Assembly: GCA_039025395.1 (NCBI GenBank)
Contig: JBCCOK010000026.1
Span: 5,411-69,410, forward strand
DNA: 64,000 nt
Direction of reading: 5' to 3'
Origin: Hoeflea_A sp039025395
Lineage (GTDB): Bacteria; Pseudomonadota; Alphaproteobacteria; Rhizobiales; Rhizobiaceae
The translations under genes and the position numbers were made by a program. Within the stretch, counting starts at the first letter, position 1, and each line of letters begins with the position of its first letter. Below are positions 9,269-18,357 of the stretch, piece after piece. Below the pieces are notes generated by a model. It made no database searches, was not told the DNA's origin, and worked only from the letters and a program-made list of their open reading frames with translations.

Positions 9269-10111
9269 CTACAACGCCATATGCCTGTTCACATCCTTAT
9301 AGAGCAGATAGCGGAAGCGGCCCGGGCCGCCGGCGTAACAGGCCTGCGGGCAGAAAGCGCGCAACCATATGAAATCGCCTGCCTCCACCTCAACCCAGTC
9401 CTGGTTCAGACGGTACACGCCCTTGCCCTCAAGGACGTAGAGCCCGTGCTCCATAACGTGTGTTTCGGCGAAAGGTATTACCGCGCCCGGCTCGAACGTG
9501 ACGATTGTCATGTGCATATCGTGGCGCAGATCCTCCGGATCAACGAAACGGGTCGTTGCCCATTTGCCGTCCGTGTCTGGCATCGGAGTTGGCTCGATAT
9601 CGTTTTCATTGGCAATGACGAGGTCGGGCATACCGAGCCCCTCGACTTGCCGGTAAGCCTTCCGAATCCAATGGAAACAAACGGACGACCCGCCCTTGTT
9701 GCGGACGCTCCAGTCGGCTCCCGGCGGTACGTACGCAAAGCCGCCCGGCTCCAGGGTGTGTTCGCCGCCATCGACAATCACCGACAGCACGCCGTTGACG
9801 ACGAAGAGTGCGCCCTCGGCGCGTTCGTCGGTTTCCGGCTTTTCGCTTCCGCCTCCGGGTTCGACTTCAACAAGGTACTGCGAAAAGGTTTCGGCGAAGC
9901 CTGAGAGCGGACGCGCCAGCACCCAGGCACGTGTCTTCGTCCAAAAGGGGAAATAGCTGACAACGATATCGCGCATCACATCCCTGGGGATCACCGCATA
10001 GGATTCTGTAAACACCGCGCGGTCAGCCGTCAGCCGGCTCTGCGGCGGCAAACCGCCCTTTGGAACGTAATAGGCGTTGCGACGCTTGGTGGTTGTGGGA
10101 TCATCAGCCAC
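9269..10111 (-). CDS. (S)-ureidoglycine aminohydrolase-like bicupin
   Basis: 280 residues made of two cupin domains. The C-terminal cupin contains HVMEHGLYVLEGKGVYRL and the tail RYLLYKDVNRH, which match the UGHY/AllE family. That family releases ammonia from (S)-ureidoglycine in purine ring catabolism using a Mn ion in the C-terminal cupin. The start is a GTG with GGAGG eight bases upstream. No other allantoin gene (allantoinase, allantoate amidohydrolase) is visible in the window. The upstream region holds a 20-bp inverted repeat shared with the divergent tetR/flavoenzyme promoter. The context therefore suggests a role linked to methylated amine breakdown, so the true substrate may not be ureidoglycine. 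Confidence 0.8.
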   Translation of the reverse strand: MADDPTTTKRRNAYYVPKGGLPPQSRLTADRAVFTESYAVIPRDVMRDIVVSYFPFWTKTRAWVLARPLSGFAETFSQYLVEVEPGGGSEKPETDERAEGALFVVNGVLSVIVDGGEHTLEPGGFAYVPPGADWSVRNKGGSSVCFHWIRKAYRQVEGLGMPDLVIANENDIEPTPMPDTDGKWATTRFVDPEDLRHDMHMTIVTFEPGAVIPFAETHVMEHGLYVLEGKGVYRLNQDWVEVEAGDFIWLRAFCPQACYAGGPGRFRYLLYKDVNRHMAL

Positions 10112-10247
10112 GTGATCATGCCTCCCTCGGTCATTCCTGAAGCATTTGCCGAAGTGTTTGATAGCGCAAATACAAAACGGGATTTTAAAAGTATTTGAGA
10201 ATGAGTTGTACCCGGATCAGCGGTCAAAGCAGAATTTGCGCAAGTCT

Positions 10248-10267
10248 TCTGGACAGCTCTGTCCAGA
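10248..10267. promoter_or_regulatory. Operator copy 1 (TetR-type inverted repeat) upstream of the bicupin gene
   Basis: TCTGGACA-N4-TGTCCAGA, a perfect inverted repeat with 8-base arms and a GCTC spacer. It lies between the tetR stop codon and the bicupin start. A near-identical repeat occurs at 10983-11004 on the other side of tetR, which makes a common regulator likely. Confidence 0.65.
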
Positions 10268-10276
10268 GTAGTGGTC

Positions 10277-10981
10277 TCAATTGCGCCGGTTGCTTGATGT
10301 GGCCACCGCGTTTTGCGCCGCGATCTTCTTGACGCTGCTGCGAAACCGGTTGAGTTCGGTAATGGTGGGCTGCTCGCCGGTAAAGCTGCGGATGTAGTCC
10401 TCCGTATAGGATAAGCGTACATCCAGCGGCTCGCTCACCTGGAGGGCGTAATAACCGACTTGCATGAAATAAAGCACCCGGGCACGTATGAAGGCTTCGT
10501 TTTCCGAAAAGCCGTGCCGCTGGTACATGGCAGCAATCGTGCTGGTGCGGGTGGTATCGGCCTCGTCGACACGGCGGTGCACCTCGGGTGAGCGCCGGGC
10601 CCACTCACGGACCGCAAAATCGAGCCGTGGATCAAATTTGGTTTCTCCGATCCAGCATTCGAAAAGGTTCATAACAGCTTCGCTGATGGAATGGGCCGGA
10701 CGGCCGGCGTGTTCCACGATGCTGGCCGTGTTCTTGTGTTCCCAATGGTGCAGGAGTTGATTGAGCAGATCCCGGCGGCTCTTGAAAAACCAGTAGAAGC
10801 TTGAGCGTGAAACGTTGAGCGTCTGCGCAAGGTTCATGACCTTGACGTTTGCGACGCCGTCGTTGATCAGGATCTCAAGCGCCAGTTCGACCCACTCCTC
10901 GCGGGTGGTTCGACCGGAGTTGTCGCCGTCGGTTGACGCGTCCTTCAGTGTCTCGGACATGGCCATAGGATCAATTTCCAT
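10277..10981 (-). CDS. TetR/AcrR family transcriptional regulator
   Basis: 234 residues. The N-terminal helix-turn-helix is clear from the segment MNLAQTLNVSRSSFYWFFKS at about residues 49-68, followed by a helical ligand domain. It is divergent from the flavoenzyme operon (79 bases between starts) and precedes the bicupin gene on the same strand. Operator-like repeats flank the gene on both sides, so it probably controls its own promoter, the flavoenzyme operon and the bicupin. The outermost ATG lies only one base from the operator at 10983. The downstream ATGs at 10966 and 10960 are alternatives. The effector is not known; a quaternary amine or its product is a reasonable guess. Confidence 0.9.
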   Translation of the reverse strand: MEIDPMAMSETLKDASTDGDNSGRTTREEWVELALEILINDGVANVKVMNLAQTLNVSRSSFYWFFKSRRDLLNQLLHHWEHKNTASIVEHAGRPAHSISEAVMNLFECWIGETKFDPRLDFAVREWARRSPEVHRRVDEADTTRTSTIAAMYQRHGFSENEAFIRARVLYFMQVGYYALQVSEPLDVRLSYTEDYIRSFTGEQPTITELNRFRSSVKKIAAQNAVATSSNRRN

Positions 10982-10982
10982 T

Positions 10983-11004
10983 TTCTGGACACATATGTCT
11001 AGAA
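10983..11004. promoter_or_regulatory. Operator copy 2 in the divergent tetR / flavoenzyme promoter
   Basis: TTCTGGACA-N4-TGTCTAGAA, with 9-base arms matching at 8 of 9 positions and spacer CATA. Same arm sequence and spacing as 10248-10267. It sits at the 5' edge of tetR and 57 bases before the flavoenzyme start, a position suited to control of both directions. Confidence 0.65.
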
Positions 11005-11060
11005 CTTATTTCGGTTTTGATTTAGAGTTTCGGCTCACGTCCGGGTTGTTGGAGGTATCA

Positions 11061-13481
11061 ATGGATCATTATCGGGTCGTCGTTGTGGGCGGTGGCGTCG
11101 TCGGGGCGTCGGTTCTTTATCATCTGGCAAAGTTCGGCTGGAGCGATGTCTGCCTGATCGAACGCTCTGTGCTGACTGCCGGTTCGTCATGGCATGCCGC
11201 GGGCGGTATCCATGCGTTGAACGCAGATCCCAACATGGCGGCCCTGCAAGCCTATACGATCGACCTGCTTGCCAAGATCGAAGAGGAATCAGGTCAGGAT
11301 ATCGGCCTTCACATGACAGGCGGTATCACCGTCGCATCGGCACCTGACCGGTGGGAATGGCTGCAATCGGCCTACCGGATTTTCCAGACGATCGGTATCG
11401 AGGATTGCTGGCTCATGACGCCGGACGAAATCAAGGAGCGCTGCCCGATCATGGATACGACCGGCGTGATCGGCGGGCTTTGGGCCGATCGCGAAGGCTA
11501 TATCGATACGACCGGCACGGTGCAGGCTTATGCCGGAGCTGCCAAGAAGAACGGCGCGAAGGTTATCGAACACAACCGGGTGCTGGAGCTTCGCCAGCGT
11601 GCCGACCATTCGTGGGACGTGATTACCGAAAAGGGAACAATCCACGCTGAACATGTGGTCAATGCCGGCGGTCTCTGGGCCAAGCAGGTCGGTCGCATGG
11701 TGGGTCTGGACTTGCCTGTCTCGCCGCTTGAGCACCACTATCTGCTCACGGAGACCATTCCCGAAGTAGCAGCGCTCGACTTTGAATTGCCGATGACCGT
11801 GGACCTCGAGGGCTTCACCTATATGCGTCAGGATCAGAAGGGCATTCTCGTCGGCATCTACGAAACCAATTACGCCCACTGGAGCGTCGATGGCGCGCCG
11901 TGGGAATACGGCATCGAACTGCTGCAGGAGAATACCGACCGCATCTCCGAAGAGCTCGTCATGGCCTTCCAGCGCTATCCGTGCCTCGAAACAACCGGTG
12001 TAAAGAATTGGGTGAACGGCGCTTTCACCTTTTCACCCGACGGAAATCCGCTCGTCGGCCCGGTGCGCGGCGTCAAGAACTACTGGCTCGCCTGCGGCGT
12101 GATGGCAGGCTTCCTGCAGGGCGGCGGTGTCGGCAAAACGCTGGCCGAGTGGATGATCCACGGCGAGCCCGAGGCCGACGCATGGCCGATGGATATCGCG
12201 CGCTATGGCGACTTTGCCTCCAACCGCGAATATATCAAGCAGACGACCGGGCAGTTCTATTCGCGCCGATTTGTCATGACCTATCCGAACGAGCAATTGC
12301 CGGCCGGGCGGCCATTGAAAAAGGCGCCTGCGCATGATGGTCTGGCTTCCGCCGGCGCCGTTTGGGGTTGCAGCTGGGGGCTGGAGGTACCGCTGGTGTT
12401 TGCGCCCGAGGGTTTTGAGGAAAAGCCCACCTTAAGACGTTCAAATGCCTTTGACATTGTCGGCGAAGAGTGTCGGGCCGTGCGCGACGGTGTCGGCCTG
12501 ATCGATATCACCGGCTTTTCGCGCTACGAAGTTCGTGGCGAAGGCGCCAAAGCGTGGCTCGATCGGGTCATGGCCGGACGGCTGCCGAAAGAGGGCCGCG
12601 CGCGTCTTGCGCCAATGCTCGGACACGACGGCCGTCTGAAGGGCGACCTGACCATCTTCAACTGGGGCGACGACGTCTGGTGGGTCATGGGGTCCTATTA
12701 TCTGCGCGAATGGCACATGCGCTGGTTCCATCACCACCTCGGCGCTGAGGATGGCGATGTCAGCGTCCGCGATATCTCGGACGACATTGCCGGATTTGGG
12801 CTGGTCGGACCGAAATCTCGCGATGTGCTCGCTGCGCTTACCCCTGACGACGTATCGCATGGGGCCATGCCGTTCATGGCCTGCCGGGCGATGGACGTTG
12901 GCCTGATCCGGGCGAAAGTCGGACGGTTGTCGGTCACCGGAGAGCTCGGTTTCGAAGTCAACTGCGGCGCTTCCGAACATATCACGCTGCGCGAAATGCT
13001 GCTTGAGGCCGGTGAAGCGCACGGCATCCGTGAATTCGGATATTACGCGCTCAATTCGCTGCGTCTTGAGAAAAGCTTCGGCATATGGTCGGCCGAGTTT
13101 ACGCAAGGCTACACGCCTGGCATGACGGGAATGGATCGCTGGATCGACTTTACCAAAGACGGATTTGTTGGCCGTGACGCTGCGCTCAAGGAGAAACAGC
13201 AGAACACCGCGCCGCAAAAGCTGGTGACACTGGACGTCGATGCCGAAGATTCGGATGCATCCGGCTTTGAACCGGTCTGGAAGGACGGCAAGCGGGTCGG
13301 CTTCATTACGTCCGGCGGCTACGGCCACTACATCGGCAAGAGTCTCGCCATGGCGCTGATCGACCCGGCCATGAGCGAACCTGGAACCGAGCTTACCGCC
13401 CATATTGTCGGCCGCGAACGTGCGGCCCGCGTGATTGCGCCGAGCCCGTTCGATCCGAACGGTGAAAAAATGAGAGCATGA
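11061..13481 (+). CDS. Dimethylglycine/sarcosine dehydrogenase-like flavoenzyme with GcvT domain
   Basis: 806 residues from the ATG with GGAGG five bases upstream; a longer open frame to the left has no ribosome site and runs through the tetR promoter. The N-terminal DAO domain has the dinucleotide motif GGGVVG (10-15) and SSWHAAG, in which H45 corresponds to the His that binds FAD covalently in mammalian dimethylglycine dehydrogenase. The C-terminal half (about 430-800) is a GcvT-like aminomethyl-folate domain. These enzymes oxidatively demethylate N-methyl amino acids and pass the one-carbon unit to tetrahydrofolate. The stop overlaps the methyltransferase start in ATGA. Together they suggest stepwise demethylation of a betaine. 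Exact substrate is open. Confidence 0.88.
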   Translation: MDHYRVVVVGGGVVGASVLYHLAKFGWSDVCLIERSVLTAGSSWHAAGGIHALNADPNMAALQAYTIDLLAKIEEESGQDIGLHMTGGITVASAPDRWEWLQSAYRIFQTIGIEDCWLMTPDEIKERCPIMDTTGVIGGLWADREGYIDTTGTVQAYAGAAKKNGAKVIEHNRVLELRQRADHSWDVITEKGTIHAEHVVNAGGLWAKQVGRMVGLDLPVSPLEHHYLLTETIPEVAALDFELPMTVDLEGFTYMRQDQKGILVGIYETNYAHWSVDGAPWEYGIELLQENTDRISEELVMAFQRYPCLETTGVKNWVNGAFTFSPDGNPLVGPVRGVKNYWLACGVMAGFLQGGGVGKTLAEWMIHGEPEADAWPMDIARYGDFASNREYIKQTTGQFYSRRFVMTYPNEQLPAGRPLKKAPAHDGLASAGAVWGCSWGLEVPLVFAPEGFEEKPTLRRSNAFDIVGEECRAVRDGVGLIDITGFSRYEVRGEGAKAWLDRVMAGRLPKEGRARLAPMLGHDGRLKGDLTIFNWGDDVWWVMGSYYLREWHMRWFHHHLGAEDGDVSVRDISDDIAGFGLVGPKSRDVLAALTPDDVSHGAMPFMACRAMDVGLIRAKVGRLSVTGELGFEVNCGASEHITLREMLLEAGEAHGIREFGYYALNSLRLEKSFGIWSAEFTQGYTPGMTGMDRWIDFTKDGFVGRDAALKEKQQNTAPQKLVTLDVDAEDSDASGFEPVWKDGKRVGFITSGGYGHYIGKSLAMALIDPAMSEPGTELTAHIVGRERAARVIAPSPFDPNGEKMRA

Positions 13482-15025
13482 CGGCTGAAACGCAGACGAC
13501 AAGCCGGCGCCGCGGCCGAAGACGGCAGCCGCAAGAAACGGCAAAACCAAACACTGAGACGGATTTCTACCGCTCTGTGCGCAACACGCTGCCGCGTGCA
13601 GAGGTGTTGTCCGAAGACCAGTTGGAAACGGTGCACCGGACGTCCTTGCGGGTGTTGGAGGAGCTTGGCATTCGCGTGCTGAATGATGAGGCGCGCGATT
13701 TGCTTGCAAATGCCGGGTGTGAAGTGCGCGAGGATTTGATGGTGCATTTCCCATCGGATCTTGTCACCGAGCTGATTGCCAAAGCGCCGCGCAGCATGGT
13801 GTGGAACGGCGGCAACGGAATGGCCCTCGAGATCGGGGGCGACTCGCTGCATTTCGGTCCCGGCGCCGGATGCCCCAATGTAACCGACACGGAACGCGGC
13901 AGGCGCGCAGGAACCCTCAGGGACTATGTCGATCTGACACGGATGCAACAGCATTTCGACGTGATCCCCATTCTTGGACCATCGATCGAACCGCAGGATG
14001 TGCCCATCCACGAGCGCCATTTGATCACCCAAAGGGTGCAGCTCGAAGAATCGATCAAGGTGCCCTGGGTGTTTGCGCGTGGCAGCGGACAGGTGCTTGA
14101 TTCTTTCGAGCTGATCCGTATCGCGCGCGGCCTTTCTGAGGATGCGTTCAAGCAAAAGATCTGGACCTACACAGTCATCAATACGAACTCGCCGCGGCAG
14201 ATCGACATTCCGATGGCGCAGGGCATTATCGATTTTGCCCGCTGGGGCCAACCGACCGTGATTACCCCGTTCTGCCTGTCCGGCGCCATGGCGCCGATCA
14301 CCGAAACCGGTTCGCTGACGCTCAGCCATGCGGAAGCCATGGCCGGCATTGCGCTGGCACAGGCGGTCAATCCCGGTGCGCCGGTGCTTTACGGCGCGTT
14401 CTCGTCGAATGTGAACATGAAATCGGGAGCACCTGTGTTCGGTACGCCGGAGCACATCCGAACCAATTTCGGGGCCGGCCAGCTGGCGCGCCATATCGGT
14501 ATTCCATGGCGTTCGGCCACCGGCACCGCCGGCAATGCGCCGGATGTGCAAAGTGCTGCGGAAACGCAGCTCGGCATCTGGGGTGCTGTCCTTGCCGGTG
14601 CCAATGTGGTGTTTCATTCCGCCGGGTGGCTTGAAGGCGGCCTGACGATTTCCTACGAAAAGTTTGTGATGGACCTGGAAGTCTGCCAAACGATCGCACA
14701 GGTGATGAAACCGGTCGAGGCAACCGCCGAAGCGATCGGTTTCGATGCCATTGCAGAGGTCAAACCGGGGGGTCATTTTTTCGATGCCCAGCAAACGATG
14801 GCACGCTACTCAAACCAGTTCTACGAACCGCTGATCCGTGACTGGAGCAACTTCGGTCAATGGGAAGAGGCAGGAGCAATCCAGACGGTGGAGCAGGCGC
14901 AGACGATGTGGCGCCAGGTTCTCAAGGATTTCGAAGCCCCTGCCATGCCCGAAGACAGGCGGGAGGCTATGAATGAATTTGTCGACAGGCGCCTGCGCGA
15001 GGGCGGCGCCCCGCCGGTCGACTAA
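13478..15025 (+). CDS. MttB-like trimethylamine/betaine methyltransferase family protein (no pyrrolysine)
   Basis: 515 residues of the MttB superfamily (COG5598 type). Family-typical blocks include LHFGPGAGCPNVTD near residue 130, TPFCLSGAMAPITETGSLTL in the middle and GIPWRSATGTAGNAPD later. There is no internal amber codon, so it belongs to the non-pyrrolysine branch, of which some members demethylate glycine betaine or related quaternary amines with a corrinoid protein. The N-terminus carries an unusual basic stretch SRRRGRRRQ. Coupled by ATGA overlap to the flavoenzyme upstream. No corrinoid protein or reactivase gene is nearby, so the methyl acceptor must be encoded elsewhere or differ. 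Confidence 0.88.
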   Translation: MTAETQTTSRRRGRRRQPQETAKPNTETDFYRSVRNTLPRAEVLSEDQLETVHRTSLRVLEELGIRVLNDEARDLLANAGCEVREDLMVHFPSDLVTELIAKAPRSMVWNGGNGMALEIGGDSLHFGPGAGCPNVTDTERGRRAGTLRDYVDLTRMQQHFDVIPILGPSIEPQDVPIHERHLITQRVQLEESIKVPWVFARGSGQVLDSFELIRIARGLSEDAFKQKIWTYTVINTNSPRQIDIPMAQGIIDFARWGQPTVITPFCLSGAMAPITETGSLTLSHAEAMAGIALAQAVNPGAPVLYGAFSSNVNMKSGAPVFGTPEHIRTNFGAGQLARHIGIPWRSATGTAGNAPDVQSAAETQLGIWGAVLAGANVVFHSAGWLEGGLTISYEKFVMDLEVCQTIAQVMKPVEATAEAIGFDAIAEVKPGGHFFDAQQTMARYSNQFYEPLIRDWSNFGQWEEAGAIQTVEQAQTMWRQVLKDFEAPAMPEDRREAMNEFVDRRLREGGAPPVD

Positions 15026-15057
15026 GCACCGGCGGCCCATGAAGGAAAGGAATTTCA

Positions 15058-16362
15058 ATGGCCCAATCCGCTGACGCAGTCATCATCGGCGCCGGTGTTA
15101 TCGGTGCTGCAACCGCACTGGAGTTGAACCGGCTTGGTATGCGCACCGTTTCCGTCGACAAGAACCCGGCCGCAGGCTACGGCTCGACCAGCGGCTCCTG
15201 CGCCATTATTCGCGTGCACTATTCGACCCTCGACGGCACTGCTTTCGCCTATGAGGGCTATCACTACTGGCGTGACTGGGCCGACTATATTGGTGCACCG
15301 GACGAACGCGGCCTGGCCGAGTTCCGTGAAACCGGCTGCCTCGTCATGTGCACCGAGCAAAACGGCTACTTGCAAAAGCATACGGCGATCTGCGACGAGC
15401 TCAGTATTCCCTATGAGCGCTGGGACAGTGACCGGATCCATGAAAAGCTTCCGATTTACGATCTCAAAAGCTACTGGCCGCCAAAGCGCATGGACGATCC
15501 GGAATTCGGCCATCCGGGCGACGGCCGGGTCCAAGGCGGGGTGTTTTTCCCGACCGCCGGATACGTCACCGACCCGCAGCTTTCGACACACAATCTGCAG
15601 CGTGCAACCGAAGCGGTCGGCGGCGCCTTCGTTTTCAACCGAAGCGTCGTCGAACTGCTGACCGAATCCGGCCGCGTCTCGGGCGTCAAGCTGGACGACG
15701 GGTCGCAGATCCATGCGCCGGTGGTCATCAACGTTGCAGGACCCCACTCCGCCAAGGTCAATGCCATGGCGGGCGCGCTTGGCGATATTACAATCGAGAC
15801 CAAGGCATTGCGGCAGGAGGTCGTCCATGTCCCCTCCCCGGAAGGCTTTGACTTTTTCGAAGACGCAATGGTCACATCGGACAGCGACATTGCCTGCTAC
15901 TGCCGTCCGGAGAAAGGCAACTTCATCCTGGTCGGCAGTGAGGATCCGGAATGCGATCCAAAGGAATGGGTGGATCCCGACAATTACGACACCAATTTTA
16001 CTGAGCAGTGGACGCATCAGGCCCATCGTTATGCGCAGCGGGTCCCGGATCTCGGCATTCCGAACCAGACAAAGGGCGTGGTCGATCTCTACGATGTATC
16101 GGACGATTGGATTCCCATCTACGATAAGTCATGCGTACCCGGCTACTACATGGCTATCGGATCAAGCGGAAATCAGTTCAAAAATGCTGCAATCGCCGGC
16201 AAAATGATGGCGCAGCTGGTGCAATATTGCGAAGCCGGCAACGATCATGACGCCGAACCGTTGCAATTCGAACTGCCCTATATCGGCCGGACCATTGATG
16301 TCGGCTTCTACTCCCGCAAGCGCGAGATCAACAAGGAAAGCAGTTTCTCGGTGCTGGGCTAG
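15058..16362 (+). CDS. FAD-dependent amine oxidoreductase (DAO family)
   Basis: 434 residues. The N-terminal Rossmann motif is AVIIGAGVIGAATALEL (about 7-23) and the C-terminal FAD-binding end includes YMAIGSSGNQFKNA. The overall form is that of D-amino acid oxidase/sarcosine oxidase subunit B proteins. It starts 32 bases after the methyltransferase stop, with the strong ribosome site GAAGGAAAGGA. It is likely the third enzyme of the same operon and would oxidise a secondary amine or N-methyl amino acid released in earlier steps. It could also be a dehydrogenase passing electrons to quinone via ETF. Substrate not assigned. Confidence 0.87.
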   Translation: MAQSADAVIIGAGVIGAATALELNRLGMRTVSVDKNPAAGYGSTSGSCAIIRVHYSTLDGTAFAYEGYHYWRDWADYIGAPDERGLAEFRETGCLVMCTEQNGYLQKHTAICDELSIPYERWDSDRIHEKLPIYDLKSYWPPKRMDDPEFGHPGDGRVQGGVFFPTAGYVTDPQLSTHNLQRATEAVGGAFVFNRSVVELLTESGRVSGVKLDDGSQIHAPVVINVAGPHSAKVNAMAGALGDITIETKALRQEVVHVPSPEGFDFFEDAMVTSDSDIACYCRPEKGNFILVGSEDPECDPKEWVDPDNYDTNFTEQWTHQAHRYAQRVPDLGIPNQTKGVVDLYDVSDDWIPIYDKSCVPGYYMAIGSSGNQFKNAAIAGKMMAQLVQYCEAGNDHDAEPLQFELPYIGRTIDVGFYSRKREINKESSFSVLG

Positions 16363-16433
16363 TGTCTTTATTCAATTAGGGATTCTCGTTTGCTTTGGAA
16401 TGTGGCTCAAACTTTCTATTGAAGATGGGAGGT

Positions 16434-17384
16434 TTGAGTGACCTGATCGCTTTTCTGGCTTCGGCACGAGGAGTGGCAGCGTATCGAGCTCGATTTGCCG
16501 CAAGTGCGCCGAGGCGCCTGTCCCGTGGATGACCGGCGGGTCATTTCCGGAGTCTCTTCGACCGAACCGTCCGACCCTTCAGATTGACGGCTGCCGGACT
16601 GGTGCTGCAGGCAAGAGCCAATCACCTCCTTGGAATTGCAAACGAGACCTGGGGAACGGTCCGTGGGCTTGGCAGCAGCCGGGTACCCGATCTTCGGGTT
16701 GCTGTTATCAACTCGCTTGCCGGCAGCCTGCTTCCGGAATTGTTCGAGCAGTCGCATGCCGGCATGTGGCAAGACCGGTTTTCGCTGCGCACCGGGTTGA
16801 GCTTTGACCAGAATGAAGCCCTTTTGAACCAGGAAGTCGATGTCGTGGTCACAGCTGAACCGCTGGAAGGTGTATCCGGCCTGGAAAGGCACCGGCTTGC
16901 CACGGAAACGCATATGGTTGTTGCCCCGCCTTCATTGAAGGAAGCGCCGGACGACCTTGAAGACCTGTCCGAGAGCCTGCCGCTGTTGCGCTACAATACA
17001 CACACGATCATGGGTCCCAAGATTGATCAGCATTTGCGCCGATTGCGTGTCGATATCCCGCGCCGGGCCGAGTTTGAGAGTTCGTGGTCAATCGGCGAAC
17101 TGGTGCGCGCCGGACAGGGCTGGGCCCTCATGACCCCTCTTTTTCTTTTTGAGGCGCAACTGCGTCCGCAAGATATTAGTATTCATCCTTTTCCCTACGT
17201 GACCCTGGCCCGAACCATCTGGCTTGTTACACGACAGGGCGAACTGGGCGATATCCCAGCGGATCTTGCGACACTCAGTCGTCGGATACTCGCCAGCCGC
17301 CGCGAAAACCGGATTGCCGCCTTTGGACTGATTGCCATGAACGCACTGAGCGTTGCCGATGAAGAAGAAGCGGTGGTGCACTAA
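16434..17384 (+). pseudogene. LysR family regulator with frame-disrupted DNA-binding domain
   Basis: The effector domain is intact and open (about 266 codons to the stop), including LEGVSGLERHRLATET and the C-terminal half. Directly upstream the frame reads SLFDRTVRPFRLTAAG, exactly the end of a LysR helix-turn-helix region. Further upstream a TGA at 16530 interrupts this frame. The missing N-terminal pieces are found scattered over three frames: LSDLIAFLASAR (from the TTG at 16434), then SGSVSS around 16472, then ELDLPQ around 16486. The span is slightly shorter than in an intact protein. Several small indels in the DNA-binding region therefore seem to have inactivated the gene, unless the assembly is wrong here. 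It follows the betaine operon by 71 bases and may have been its regulator. Confidence 0.75.
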
Positions 17385-17506
17385 TTCGCCTCAATGAACT
17401 GATAAAGTGAAACAAAATAAACAGTTATAGATTCTTCCTATCTTGTTGCCGTAAGACTCAGCAGTGTAGGGCGTTATTGAAAGCCGGATGGCGCACGCGA
17501 TCCAAC

Positions 17507-17518
17507 TTGACTAGTCAA
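17507..17518. promoter_or_regulatory. Perfect 12-bp palindrome upstream of the GntR gene
   Basis: TTGACTAGTCAA is fully self-complementary and lies 22 bases before the GntR start codon. It is a good candidate for autoregulation by the GntR/HutC protein, whose operon follows. TTGACT may also serve as a -35 element. Confidence 0.5.
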
Positions 17519-17540
17519 CTGTACATATTAGTCTGGTTTC

Positions 17541-18356
17541 ATGCAGAAACTCCTTGCCCAACCGCGCTACCTCATGCTGGCAGATCATCTGCGGGAAAGA
17601 ATCGAAGCCGGAACCTTTAAACCCGGCGACCGGCTGCCGAGCGAAGCGCAGCTTTGCGCTGATCACGGCGTTAGCCGCGGCACTGTCGTCCGCGCGATCG
17701 AGCAGCTTGTCACCGAAGGCATCGTTCACCGCCGGCAGGGCGCAGGCAGCTTCGTCGCCCGACCTTCACTGCGGCGACGGGCCGGAAATCTGCTCAGTTT
17801 CACGGAAGCTGCCGCTGGCGAAGGCAAACAGTCCCAGCAGTCGGTTATCGCAATTACAGCCGCCTCCCCGGAGCAGATCAGACAGTTCGACTGCAGCGGA
17901 CCGGCGGTCTATCTGTGCCGGCTGCGCCTCTTGGACGGGCTGCCCTGCGCCATTCACCGTTCGATCGTACCGGCTCACGTCGCGCGGCAAATCGATGCGC
18001 TTTCCGGCAGCGACGATACTGCGCTCCATGATCCTGCATTCTCGCTCTATCAGGCTTTCGACAGGGCAGGCTTCAAGATTCGCGAAGCGCGCGAAAGGGT
18101 CACCACGCGGCTTGCAAACGCGGAAGAAAGGCAGCTTCTCGGCTTAAACGATCCAGCCGCTGTGATGATCGTCTTTCGTCGCAGCTATGACGGTGCCGGA
18201 CGGCTGATCGAAGCGGTCGAGGCCGTTTACCACGGAGAATACTACACCTACGACATGCGTCTGATCTCACCTGCTGAACAGATACCGGGCAAAGGGGAGA
18301 CCAACGTCCTCAGCCTGGGCGGACGCCTGTCCAATCCAGCAAAGGGGAGAACATGA
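17541..18356 (+). CDS. GntR family (HutC/UTRA) transcriptional regulator
   Basis: 271 residues. The N-terminal winged helix covers about residues 10-75 and includes GDRLPSEAQLCADHGVSRGT and the wing IVHRRQGAGSFVA. The C-terminal UTRA ligand domain follows, with YLCRLRLLDGLPCAIHRS and a final EYYTYDMR segment. HutC-type regulators sense small metabolites and usually repress the operon they head. The stop lies one base before the start codon of the substrate-binding protein gene, so regulator and transporter are cotranscribed. The palindrome at 17507-17518 is the likely binding site. The inducer is probably the transported nucleoside or a product of it. Confidence 0.9.
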   Translation: MQKLLAQPRYLMLADHLRERIEAGTFKPGDRLPSEAQLCADHGVSRGTVVRAIEQLVTEGIVHRRQGAGSFVARPSLRRRAGNLLSFTEAAAGEGKQSQQSVIAITAASPEQIRQFDCSGPAVYLCRLRLLDGLPCAIHRSIVPAHVARQIDALSGSDDTALHDPAFSLYQAFDRAGFKIREARERVTTRLANAEERQLLGLNDPAAVMIVFRRSYDGAGRLIEAVEAVYHGEYYTYDMRLISPAEQIPGKGETNVLSLGGRLSNPAKGRT

Positions 18357-18357
18357 C

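Noticed and set aside
10815..11060. 82-codon N-terminal extension of the flavoenzyme frame
   Set aside because: It runs antisense through tetR and the operator, and the ATG at 11061 has an ideal GGAGG site and the normal family start.
12441..14794. Long - strand frames opposite the flavoenzyme and methyltransferase genes
   Set aside because: Codon-bias shadows of high-GC genes. The + strand products carry the conserved motifs.
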